Positions 1-6,186 of a stretch of 11,157 nucleotides of DNA are shown in pieces. Positions within the stretch are counted from its first letter, which is position 1; each line of letters opens with the position of its first letter. Made by a program: the position numbers and the translations under genes. The DNA is taken from positions 1-11,157 of the forward strand of contig CAJOQI010000174.1 in NCBI GenBank assembly GCA_905236895.1, read 5' to 3'. The notes under the pieces were generated by a model. That model searched no databases. It saw only the letters and a list, made by a program, of their open reading frames with translations, and was not told the DNA's origin. The stretch comes from an uncultured Peptostreptococcaceae bacterium. GTDB taxonomy: Bacteria > Bacillota > Clostridia > Peptostreptococcales > Anaerovoracaceae.

Positions 1-11
1 ACAAACAGCGT

Positions 12-88
12 GGGCCTTTAGCTCAGTTGGTCAGAGCGTCCGGCTCATAACCGGCAGGTCCCGGGTTCAAGTCCCTGAAGGCCCACCA
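12..88 (+). tRNA. tRNA with CAT anticodon (Met or Ile2)
   Basis: A complete cloverleaf can be drawn. The 7-bp acceptor stem pairs gggcctt (12-18) with aaggccc (78-84), followed by discriminator A85 and an encoded CCA (86-88). The D stem is gctc/gagc (21-24 with 34-37). The anticodon loop ctcataa (44-50) places CAT at 46-48, and the T loop is ttcaagt (66-72). Two stem positions do not pair: t39/c55 at the base of the anticodon stem and c62/t76 in the T stem. CAT can belong to elongator Met, initiator Met, or Ile2 whose C34 is converted to lysidine by TilS. The G1-C72 pair argues against initiator. The body resembles the Firmicutes Ile2 type as I remember it, but I cannot settle Met versus Ile2 by eye. 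Confidence 0.93.
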
Positions 89-142
89 TTTTCTAAAACT
101 ATCGGGTAGCCCAAAGGGGCACCATTGGAACCGAAGTGTCTT

Positions 143-218
143 GCTCAGATAGCTCAGTTGGTAGAGCAGTAGACTGAAAATCTACGTGTCCTTGGTTCAA
201 TTCCGAGTCTGAGCACCA
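143..218 (+). tRNA. tRNA-Phe (GAA)
   Basis: The acceptor stem pairs gctcaga (143-149) with tctgagc (208-214), followed by A215 and an encoded CCA (216-218). The D stem is gctc/gagc (152-155 with 164-167). The anticodon stem gtaga/tctac (169-173 with 181-185) is perfect, with loop ctgaaaa and anticodon GAA at 176-178, so it reads Phe codons. The T stem cttgg/ccgag closes with one G-T pair around a ttcaatt loop. It lies 54 bases after the CAT tRNA and is followed at once by an intrinsic terminator, so the two tRNAs are probably the end of one tRNA transcript that starts upstream of the window. Confidence 0.97.
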
Positions 219-226
219 TTTGAAGG

Positions 227-264
227 CAGTTCTCCGATGCTTCGCGCCGGAGAACTGTTTTTTT
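227..264 (+). terminator. Intrinsic terminator after the tRNA genes
   Basis: A perfect 10-bp stem, cagttctccg (227-236) with cggagaactg (248-257), encloses an 11-base loop and is followed by seven Ts (258-264). It begins nine bases after the CCA end of tRNA-Phe and ends just before the Shine-Dalgarno site of tdk. It should end the tRNA transcript. Because tdk starts 16 bases after the T run with no room for a separate promoter, tdk may depend on read-through or on a promoter overlapping the tRNA region. Confidence 0.9.
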
Positions 265-270
265 AACAAA

Positions 271-275
271 GGAGG
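271..275 (+). promoter_or_regulatory. Shine-Dalgarno site fixing the tdk start
   Basis: GGAGG at 271-275 lies four bases before ATG 280. The open frame extends in-phase upstream to an ATG at 220, but that ATG overlaps the tRNA-Phe end and the extension runs through the terminator hairpin. The 280 start is therefore the real one. Confidence 0.85.
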
Positions 276-279
276 CCCT

Positions 280-864
280 ATGGCACAGTTATACTACAGA
301 TACAGCACCATGAACGCCGGTAAGTCAATCGAGCTTATCAAGGTGGCATATAACTACGAGGAGAGGGGAAAGAATGTCCTTGCTTTAATTCCCGCAGTTG
401 ATGACAGATATGGAAGAGGAGTAATAACCTCAAGAATAGGCGTCCAGAGAGAGGCTATCGTGGTAAATGACGATACGGATATTCTGGAACTCTTTATCAG
501 AGAAAACGAAAAGAGAAAAATCGACTGCGTTTTGATAGACGAATGCCAATTCCTGAAGAAAAAACAGGTCCTGGAATTGGTTGAAATAGTTGATAGTTTT
601 GAAGTTCCGGTGCTGGCATATGGTCTGAAGAACGATTTCAGAAACGAAATGTTCGAAGGATCTTACTATATGCTGCTCTACGCTGACAAGATTGAAGAAA
701 TCAAGACGATTTGTTGGTGTGGAAGAAAAGCCACCATGGTAGCAAGAGTGGTGGATGGACGAATTATCAGAGAAGGTCGTCAGGTTTTGGTAGGTGGTAA
801 CGACCTCTACGTATCCCTTTGTCGTAAGCATTACAATGATGGAAGGATAGGTCCGGACCGGTAA
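280..864 (+). CDS. tdk: Thymidine kinase, TK1-like (type II), E. coli subtype
   Basis: A cytoplasmic salvage enzyme that phosphorylates thymidine (and deoxyuridine) with ATP to make dTMP. The protein is 194 residues, close to the usual 190-205. It begins MAQLYYRYSTMNAGKS, with the P-loop at about residues 9-16 (STMNAGKS), a Walker B/catalytic Asp-Glu at 87-88 (LIDECQF) and a zinc-binding set Cys145, Cys147, Cys181 and His184 (ICWCGRK and SLCRKH). The MAQLY start and MNAGKS P-loop match the E. coli enzyme more than the GPMFSGKS form usual in Bacillus and many clostridia. The start at 280 has a good ribosome site. An upstream in-phase ATG at 220 is rejected because it would run through the tRNA terminator. 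The gene converges on the radical SAM gene 19 bases downstream, and its probable terminator lies within that gene. Confidence 0.95.
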   Translation: MAQLYYRYSTMNAGKSIELIKVAYNYEERGKNVLALIPAVDDRYGRGVITSRIGVQREAIVVNDDTDILELFIRENEKRKIDCVLIDECQFLKKKQVLELVEIVDSFEVPVLAYGLKNDFRNEMFEGSYYMLLYADKIEEIKTICWCGRKATMVARVVDGRIIREGRQVLVGGNDLYVSLCRKHYNDGRIGPDR

Positions 865-883
865 ACCGAAACAAAGGAAGGCG

Positions 884-1804
884 CTATATGCTATTATAGC
901 CCTGATATGTACCGCGATTAATGAGCTCATGCTTGATTCCGTCAAGTATGAGCTTTTTTCTATAGGCCCATTTGGGGGAGATAAGAAGCTCTGCCCTTGT
1001 GTCGGCGGAGAGCCGGTGCATGACTATGTGGGATGGAATAATTTCAAGCAAATCCGCCACCAGAGATATATATTCCTGGGGGGAAGAAAAGGCCTGATAG
1101 TCAGGATTTTCCCGAGCCAATTTGGTTCCTTTAACAAGGTTGAAGAGGTGAAGCTTTAGGCCCCGGGAACCGCTGTTTACAGCGTATTCCACCGTGTCAA
1201 ACATGTCTTGGCGGCTTTCTCCCGGAAGGCCCAAAATTATGTGGGCAACAAAGGGAATATCCCGAGCCTTTAGACCCTCGGCTGCTTTACGGTAGTCGGA
1301 CAAATCGTAGCAAAGATTCATGTCTTCCATGGTTTTGGGATTAATGGATTGAAGGCCAAGCTCAGTCCAGAAAAAGGTTTTGTCCTTATATTCGGAAAGA
1401 AGGTCCAGCACTTCTTCGGAAAGGCAGTCGGGTCTTGTTGATACCGCCAGGCCTTGGATTCTTGGATCGGAAAGGGCTGCGTCGTATTTTGTCCTAAGCT
1501 CCTCCACATCCCCATATGTATTGGAAAAGCTTTGGAAATAGGCGATATAGCCTGCGTTCTTCCATTTTTCCGAGAGCAAATCGATCTGCCTATCTATTGA
1601 AGAGGCATTGTCGCCGCTTCCCATTTCCGAACAAAAACTGCATCCTCCAAAGCCCTTTGTTCCATCGCGATTTGGGCAAGTAAAACCACCGTCCAAGGAT
1701 AGCTTCACCATTTTTTTGCCGAAGACTTCTCTTAGATAGGAATTAAGGGTAAGAATATAGCCAGGCTCTTGATTTTCTAAGGCTTTGGGGGATTTTACAT
1801 TCAT
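884..1804 (-). CDS. Radical SAM protein, YhcC/YtqA (TIGR01212) family
   Basis: 306 residues, the usual family size. The cluster motif is CX11CX2C, with Cys43, Cys55 and Cys58 in FTCPNRDG...GGCSFC; these hold the [4Fe-4S] cluster that cleaves S-adenosylmethionine. Other family landmarks are STRPDCL (122-128), WTELGLQS (146-153), GLPGE (192-196), HLFNLVKGTKL (219-229), HRLSAD (263-268) and a C-terminal Trp...Lys...GTYQG stretch. Members were long unassigned. From memory, B. subtilis YtqA has been linked (as MnmL) to forming the nm5 group at wobble U34 of tRNAs; applying that here is inference, and its usual methyltransferase partner YtqB is not beside it. The gene is transcribed alone, convergent with tdk and divergent from queH. 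A weak AGAAG ribosome site precedes ATG 1804. No terminator of its own is evident, so its transcript may run antisense into tdk. Confidence 0.9.
   Translation of the reverse strand: MNVKSPKALENQEPGYILTLNSYLREVFGKKMVKLSLDGGFTCPNRDGTKGFGGCSFCSEMGSGDNASSIDRQIDLLSEKWKNAGYIAYFQSFSNTYGDVEELRTKYDAALSDPRIQGLAVSTRPDCLSEEVLDLLSEYKDKTFFWTELGLQSINPKTMEDMNLCYDLSDYRKAAEGLKARDIPFVAHIILGLPGESRQDMFDTVEYAVNSGSRGLKLHLFNLVKGTKLARENPDYQAFSSPQEYISLVADLLEIIPSHIVMHRLSADTRAELLISPKWAYRKKLILDGIKHELINRGTYQGYNSI
924..959 (+). terminator. Intrinsic terminator for tdk, inside the convergent gene
   Basis: A 13-bp stem (924-936 with 942-954, one G-T pair) encloses a 5-base loop and runs into six Ts (954-959) on the plus strand. 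This is a strong terminator for transcripts coming from tdk, about 60 bases past its stop codon. It lies inside the minus-strand radical SAM gene and encodes roughly residues 282-294 of that protein. There is no matching T run on the minus strand, so it should act in one direction only. Confidence 0.8.
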
Positions 1805-1821
1805 AATAACTTCTTTTATTT

Positions 1822-1827
1822 ATTATA
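1822..1827 (-). promoter_or_regulatory. Candidate -10 box for the radical SAM gene
   Basis: The minus strand carries a perfect TATAAT at 1827-1822, 18 bases before the start codon. No good -35 box is found at 16-18 bases; TTAACA occurs upstream but at a 20-base spacing. The site lies in the AT-rich divergent gap 1805-1900, which must also hold the promoter for queH if that gene starts a transcript. On the plus strand I see only weak candidates there (TTGTAA at 1842 with TATACA about 19 bases later). Nothing resembling a preQ1 riboswitch was recognised. Confidence 0.35.
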
Positions 1828-1890
1828 CTCTTGTGATATACTTGTAATGTTAATCTTAAAGCCAATTATACACTATTTTAGAGGATTGAC

Positions 1891-1895
1891 GGAGG
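1891..1895 (+). promoter_or_regulatory. Shine-Dalgarno site fixing the queH start
   Basis: GGAGG lies five bases before ATG 1901. An in-phase ATG at 1847 would add 18 residues but would place this site inside the gene, and it has no ribosome site of its own. Confidence 0.8.
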
Positions 1896-1900
1896 TTTTA

Positions 1901-2560
1901 ATGGATAAGCACCAGGGAAAACCGAATAGCTCTATGGGCTTTGTGAACCCAGGTCTTAAGGGCCACGATTTCTTTACCAGAACCATGGGCCAAGACAGCA
2001 AAGCCAAGGTTTTGCTGCACAGTTGCTGTGGGCCTTGCAGCACCGCTTGCATAGAGAGATTGGCTCCGGATTACGATATTACCGTATTCTACTTCAATCC
2101 CTCCATAACGGAGGAAGAGGAATACGAAAAAAGAAAAGCCAATCAGATTCTCTTTATAGATGCATTCAATCGGGAGAAGCTGAGTGATACACCCATAAAG
2201 TTTATCGAGGGGAGATACTCTCCGGATGAATATCTGGAACTTATCAAAGGCTTGGAAGGGGAACCTGAAGGAGGGGAGCGCTGCAGGGTCTGCTTCAGAC
2301 AAAGGCTGAGAGAAACTGCCAAGAAGGCCAAGTCAATGAATATGGATTATTTCACCACAACCCTTACCGTAAGCCCTCACAAGAATTACGATGTGATTGC
2401 AGCCATAGCCAAGGAGGCGGCTGAAGAATTCCAAATAGCCTTCCTGGATATGGATTTTAAGAAGAAGGCGGGCTTCCAGAGAAGCATCCAGCTTTCCAAG
2501 GAATATGAGCTATATAGGCAGGATTACTGCGGATGCCCATTTTCCAAAAGAGATAAATAA
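1901..2560 (+). CDS. queH: Epoxyqueuosine reductase QueH (former DUF208)
   Basis: QueH performs the last step of queuosine synthesis, reducing epoxyqueuosine to queuosine at wobble position 34 of tRNAs for Asn, Asp, His and Tyr. It is the non-orthologous replacement for the cobalamin-dependent QueG. The 219-residue protein shows the full Cys signature: adjacent Cys42-Cys43 plus Cys46 (LHSCCGPCS), Cys128 and Cys131 (ERCRVCF) and Cys210/Cys212 near the end (DYCGCPFS), which bind the iron-sulfur/iron centre. FNPSI (65-69) and TTTLTVSPHKN (152-162) are also typical. About 30 residues precede the first motif, a modest N-terminal extension. It heads the plus-strand gene series, 18 bases before asnA. 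Other queuosine genes (tgt, queA) are not in the window. Confidence 0.93.
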   Translation: MDKHQGKPNSSMGFVNPGLKGHDFFTRTMGQDSKAKVLLHSCCGPCSTACIERLAPDYDITVFYFNPSITEEEEYEKRKANQILFIDAFNREKLSDTPIKFIEGRYSPDEYLELIKGLEGEPEGGERCRVCFRQRLRETAKKAKSMNMDYFTTTLTVSPHKNYDVIAAIAKEAAEEFQIAFLDMDFKKKAGFQRSIQLSKEYELYRQDYCGCPFSKRDK

Positions 2561-2578
2561 AAGTTAGAAGGAATAGAT

Positions 2579-3589
2579 ATGTCAACGCTAATTAAACCGG
2601 AGGGATACTCTCCCGTGCTTAGCCCGATGGAAACCCAGAGGGCCATAAAGAAAATAAAGGATTATTTCCAGCAGGAGCTGGCCTATGGACTTAACCTTCG
2701 CCGTGTGACTGCGCCACTATTCGTTATCCCTGAGACGGGACTTAACGACAACCTAAGCGGCATTGAAAGAAGAGTGGACTTCACCGTTAAGGATATGGAC
2801 GAAAGAAGGGTTGAAGTAGTTCAGTCCCTGGCAAAGTGGAAAAGAATGGCTCTTGGTAAATACGGTATCGATCCGGGTTACGGAATCTATACGGATATGA
2901 ACGCCATAAGAAGAGACGAGGACCTGGACAATATCCACTCCATCTATGTAGATCAATGGGATTGGGAAAAAGTAATAACCAAGGAGCAGCGAACCCGGGA
3001 ATATCTTCACGAAACAGTGAACACCATATATAACTCCGTTAAGAACCTTGGAGATTATGTAAACAGACTTTATAGAGATATAAGGTCCGATATACCAAAC
3101 GAGATTTTCTTTATCACATCCCAGGAGTTGGAGGATATGTATCCTGACAAGACTCCCAAGGAAAGAGAGAATCTCATAACCAAGGAAAAGGGAGCGGTCT
3201 TCCTTGAGAAGATTGGGGGAAAGCTGAAATCCGGCGAGCCCCACGACGGAAGGTCTCCGGACTATGACGACTGGGAGCTTAACGGAGATATACTTCTCTG
3301 GAACGAAATCCTGGATATGGCCTTTGAAATATCCTCTATGGGTATAAGGGTGGACGCCGAGGCCATGGATAGACAGCTGAGGCTTGCAGGTGCAGATGAC
3401 AGAAGAGAATACGATTTCCAAAAGGCTGTATTGGAGGACAGACTTCCTTACACAATTGGAGGAGGTATAGGTCAAAGCAGGCTCTGCATGTTCTTTCTGA
3501 GAAAGGCTCATATAGGCGAGGTTCAGGTTGGTGTCTGGCCTGAAGAAATGGATAAGGAATGCAGAGAGGCTAATATATTTCTTCTGTAA
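2579..3589 (+). CDS. asnA: Aspartate-ammonia ligase (ammonia-dependent asparagine synthetase A)
   Basis: It makes asparagine from aspartate, ammonia and ATP through an aspartyl-AMP intermediate. The protein is 336 residues, matching the usual 330-340, and has the class II aminoacyl-tRNA-synthetase-like fold. Recognisable conserved blocks are GLNDNLSGIERRVDF (54-68), VVQSLAKWKR (80-89), TDMNAIRRDE (105-114), YVDQWDWE (123-130) and the motif-3-like GGGIGQSRLCM (294-304). A ribosome site (AGAAGGA) lies six bases before the ATG. It follows queH by 18 bases and precedes priA by 11, so it is probably co-transcribed with both. It is not part of the usual priA-prkC core, so it is likely a lineage-specific insertion into the cluster. 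Identity is secure. Confidence 0.97.
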   Translation: MSTLIKPEGYSPVLSPMETQRAIKKIKDYFQQELAYGLNLRRVTAPLFVIPETGLNDNLSGIERRVDFTVKDMDERRVEVVQSLAKWKRMALGKYGIDPGYGIYTDMNAIRRDEDLDNIHSIYVDQWDWEKVITKEQRTREYLHETVNTIYNSVKNLGDYVNRLYRDIRSDIPNEIFFITSQELEDMYPDKTPKERENLITKEKGAVFLEKIGGKLKSGEPHDGRSPDYDDWELNGDILLWNEILDMAFEISSMGIRVDAEAMDRQLRLAGADDRREYDFQKAVLEDRLPYTIGGGIGQSRLCMFFLRKAHIGEVQVGVWPEEMDKECREANIFLL

Positions 3590-3600
3590 AGAGAGGAATA

Positions 3601-5616
3601 ATGAAATACGCCAAAATAGTTATTGATAACAAAAGCAGATTTACCGACACACTTTTTACCTATAAGGTTCAGGATAACTTGAAGATAGGGGACATAATAA
3701 CCGTTCCATTTGGCCAGGGTAATAAGGAGCTCCGTGGGTATATAGTGGAAGTGGAGGACAGCTCGGAGCTTCCCGAGGATAAGCTTAAAGAGGCTATCTC
3801 CAAGGACGAGACTCTATCCATTTCAGAAGAGATGGTCGAAACCGCTCTCTGGATGAGAGGAAGATATGGAGTGTCCTATTTGGAAGCCGTTAGATCCTTT
3901 GTTCCACCGGGAAAGCCTGCCAAGGAAGGGAAAGAAAAGAGGCCCCTAAAGGAAAGAGAGGGAGAGGAAATCCTAATCGAAAGCCTTACCGATGAACAGG
4001 TTAAGGCTCTCTATGAAATAGAAAAGGCAATTAAATCAGGCAGCCAGCAGAATTTTCTCATTCACGGTGTTACGGGAAGCGGAAAGACGGAAATCTATAT
4101 GCAGGCTGCGGAGAAGGTTCTGGCCCTGGGGAAAACCGTCATCATCCTGGTTCCGGAAATCGCCTTAACAAAGCAAATAACCGACAGACTTATCGGCCGC
4201 TTCGGAAATGATAAGCTGGCCATTCTTCATAGCAGCCTTACGAGGAGAGAACGCTTTGATGAATGGGTAAGAATAAGAAGCGGAGAAGCCAGGATAGTAA
4301 TCGGCGCCAGAATGGCGGTCTTCGCCCCCCTGGAAAACCTGGGATTAATCGTAATGGACGAGGAACACGAATCCACCTATAAGGCGGATATGTCCCCCAA
4401 ATACGAGACTGTGGACCTGGCCATCAAAAGGCTTTCATATTACGGAGGAATCCTCCTTGCGGGAAGCGCAACCCCTTCCGTAGTGTCCTATGAAAGGGCA
4501 AGGGAAGGCATATATAAACTTATAAAGCTTGATAAGAGGTATAACGAAGTCAAGCTTCCTCAAATCGAAATCGTGGATATGAGGGAGGAGCTTAAGGGGG
4601 GTAACAGCAAAGCCTTCAGCAGTCGCCTCCATGAGGCTATGAAGGAAGAACTGGCGGAGAAGAGACAGACCATCCTCTTTCTGAACAGAAGAGGCTATGC
4701 CAACTATATTACCTGCAATACCTGCGGTAATACTCTGACTTGTCCCGACTGTGGAATCTCCCTCACATATCACAAGAAGGAGAATGCGGGAGTCTGCCAC
4801 TACTGCGGAAGAAAGTTCAGGGTTCCAAAGAATTGCGAAGCTTGCGGCAGCAAATATATCAGATTCATAGGTCTTGGCACGGAGCAGCTTGAAGAACAGA
4901 CCAAGGAAATCTTTCCTGAAGCCAGGGTGGACAGATTGGATCTGGATACGGCAAAGGGTGGAAGGCAGGTAGGAAGAATCCTTAATGACTTTGCTGAAGG
5001 TAAGACGGATATCCTTATCGGCACTCAGCTGGTTGCCAAGGGACTTGACTTTAGAAATGTTGGGCTGGTTGGAGTAGCCATGGCGGATACCACCCTTAAT
5101 ATTCCGGACTATAGGTCTCAGGAGAGAACCTTCCAACTTATTACCCAGGTTGCGGGAAGAGCGGGGAGAGGAGATAGAGAAGGGAAGGTAATCGTTCAGA
5201 CCTTGGAGCCTGATAACTCGGCCATACTTGCGGCTGCAAACTACGACTACGAGAGATTCTTTGAAGAGGAAATCCGGTATAGGGAAATGATGAACTATCC
5301 GCCTTTTACCAATATCGTGGTGGTGGAAGCAATCAGCAAGAATCACGACAAGGCTCTTTGGGTAATAGAAGAGTGGGATAAATACATAGGCAAAAAATGG
5401 CCCAAGGAAGGCAGCGGACCTGAAATATTCAGTCCCAAGCTTTCGGAAACCCCCGGTCAGGGAAGTACGGGCTTTAGATATTATTCAATGATTAAATGCG
5501 GAAGGGAATATAGGAATCAGCTCATCTACGAAGTGATGCGCTTTAGAAAGGCCCTCCTTGAAAGAGAGCGGGACGTATCCTTCATAGTGGATGTAAATCC
5601 CTATGGATCCTTCTAA
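3601..5616 (+). CDS. priA: Primosomal protein N' (replication restart helicase PriA), short form
   Basis: A superfamily 2 3'-to-5' helicase that recognises stalled forks and reloads the replicative helicase. Domains in order: an N-terminal 3'-DNA-end-binding domain (about 1-100), a short charged linker (about 104-123), helicase lobe 1 with Walker A GVTGSGKT (156-163) and DEEH (253-256), lobe 2 with GTQLVAKG (474-481) and QVAGRAGR (517-524), an inserted zinc module with eight Cys in four CxxC pairs (372/375, 381/384, 399/402, 412/415), and a C-terminal domain ending DVNPYGSF. At 671 residues it is about 60 shorter than E. coli PriA (732). The deficit falls just before helicase lobe 1, where the winged-helix domain normally sits. 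A GAGAGG site lies four bases before the ATG. It follows asnA by 11 bases and precedes def by 36. Confidence 0.97.
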   Translation: MKYAKIVIDNKSRFTDTLFTYKVQDNLKIGDIITVPFGQGNKELRGYIVEVEDSSELPEDKLKEAISKDETLSISEEMVETALWMRGRYGVSYLEAVRSFVPPGKPAKEGKEKRPLKEREGEEILIESLTDEQVKALYEIEKAIKSGSQQNFLIHGVTGSGKTEIYMQAAEKVLALGKTVIILVPEIALTKQITDRLIGRFGNDKLAILHSSLTRRERFDEWVRIRSGEARIVIGARMAVFAPLENLGLIVMDEEHESTYKADMSPKYETVDLAIKRLSYYGGILLAGSATPSVVSYERAREGIYKLIKLDKRYNEVKLPQIEIVDMREELKGGNSKAFSSRLHEAMKEELAEKRQTILFLNRRGYANYITCNTCGNTLTCPDCGISLTYHKKENAGVCHYCGRKFRVPKNCEACGSKYIRFIGLGTEQLEEQTKEIFPEARVDRLDLDTAKGGRQVGRILNDFAEGKTDILIGTQLVAKGLDFRNVGLVGVAMADTTLNIPDYRSQERTFQLITQVAGRAGRGDREGKVIVQTLEPDNSAILAAANYDYERFFEEEIRYREMMNYPPFTNIVVVEAISKNHDKALWVIEEWDKYIGKKWPKEGSGPEIFSPKLSETPGQGSTGFRYYSMIKCGREYRNQLIYEVMRFRKALLERERDVSFIVDVNPYGSF

Positions 5617-5652
5617 GCAGGATTTTAGAAATACATAGGAGACAGAAGAGGA

Positions 5653-6186
5653 ATGGCATTAAGAAATGTGGTTACAGAGGGTGACCCCATACTGAGAAAG
5701 ATAAGCAGACCCGTAAAAGAGGTTAACGATCATATTAAAGAGATCATGGAAGATATGCTGGAAACCATGAGAGAGTCCAATGGCGTCGGTATAGCAGGTC
5801 CCCAGGTAGGCATCATGAGAAGAATCTTTGTTGCGGAGCCCAACCCCGGCGCAGAGGAAGAAATGGTCTATTTTATGATCAACCCGGAGATTTACGAAAC
5901 AGAAGGTGAAATAGAGGACGAGGAAGGCTGCCTCTCTGTTCCCGGATATCTTGGAACCGTAACCAGACCGGAGAAGATTAAAATGAGAGCCCTTGACTTG
6001 GATGGGAATATGCAGGAATACGAATTCGAAGGCTTTGAAGCAAGGGTAATGTGCCACGAATACGACCATCTGGATGGAATCCTCTATACGGATAAGGCAA
6101 CAGGCATAAGGCTCCGCTCTGAGGAACCGGAGGAAGAGGAATTTGAAGAAGATTATGAAGAGGACCAGCAAGTCCCGGAGGAATAG
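5653..6186 (+). CDS. def: Peptide deformylase
   Basis: A metalloenzyme that removes the formyl group from the N-terminal Met of new proteins at the ribosome. All three family motifs are present: GVGIAGPQVG (44-53; the common form has Ala-Ala, here Ala-Gly), EGCLSVPG (91-98) with metal ligand Cys93, and CHEYDHLDG (134-142) with His135, catalytic Glu136 and His139. The catalytic core ends near residue 153. It is followed by an unusual, very acidic tail of about 22 residues rich in Glu, giving 177 in all. AGGAGA at 5637-5642 is the likely ribosome site, 10 bases before the ATG; a closer purine run abuts the ATG. The stop codon touches the fmt start with no gap, and Def and Fmt act in one formylation cycle. 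Confidence 0.97.
   Translation: MALRNVVTEGDPILRKISRPVKEVNDHIKEIMEDMLETMRESNGVGIAGPQVGIMRRIFVAEPNPGAEEEMVYFMINPEIYETEGEIEDEEGCLSVPGYLGTVTRPEKIKMRALDLDGNMQEYEFEGFEARVMCHEYDHLDGILYTDKATGIRLRSEEPEEEEFEEDYEEDQQVPEE
6177..6181 (+). promoter_or_regulatory. fmt Shine-Dalgarno site inside the def coding end
   Basis: GGAGG lies within the last Pro-Glu-Glu codons of def, five bases before the fmt ATG at 6187. The two genes abut directly as TAGATG, so translation of fmt is probably coupled to def. Confidence 0.8.

Noticed and set aside
220..279. In-phase ATG at 220 extending tdk by 20 residues
   Set aside because: It overlaps the end of the tRNA-Phe region and would translate the terminator hairpin. 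The 280 ATG has a good ribosome site and matches the family N-terminus.
725..754. Possible minus-strand terminator for the radical SAM gene inside tdk
   Set aside because: The stem is only 6 bp with a 12-base loop and a short, interrupted T run, too weak to call.
850..859. Perfect palindrome ggtccggacc near the end of tdk
   Set aside because: It lies in coding sequence, has no loop for a hairpin and has no second copy nearby; probably chance.
883..900. Inverted repeat gctata/tatagc at the radical SAM stop codon
   Set aside because: Six AT-rich pairs with no T run on either strand; not convincing as a terminator or operator.
1847..1900. Upstream ATG at 1847 for queH
   Set aside because: No ribosome site. 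The strong GGAGG just before 1901 would be internal, and the extra residues match nothing known.
1805..1900. preQ1 riboswitch upstream of queH
   Set aside because: No C-rich loop or pseudoknot tail typical of preQ1 classes could be found in the short AT-rich leader.
4435..5346. Long minus-strand open frame (303 codons) opposite priA, and similar ones opposite asnA (2753-3511) and stp (9074-9868)
   Set aside because: They lie opposite well-identified genes, show no recognisable domains and have compositions expected of antisense reading of purine-rich coding DNA.
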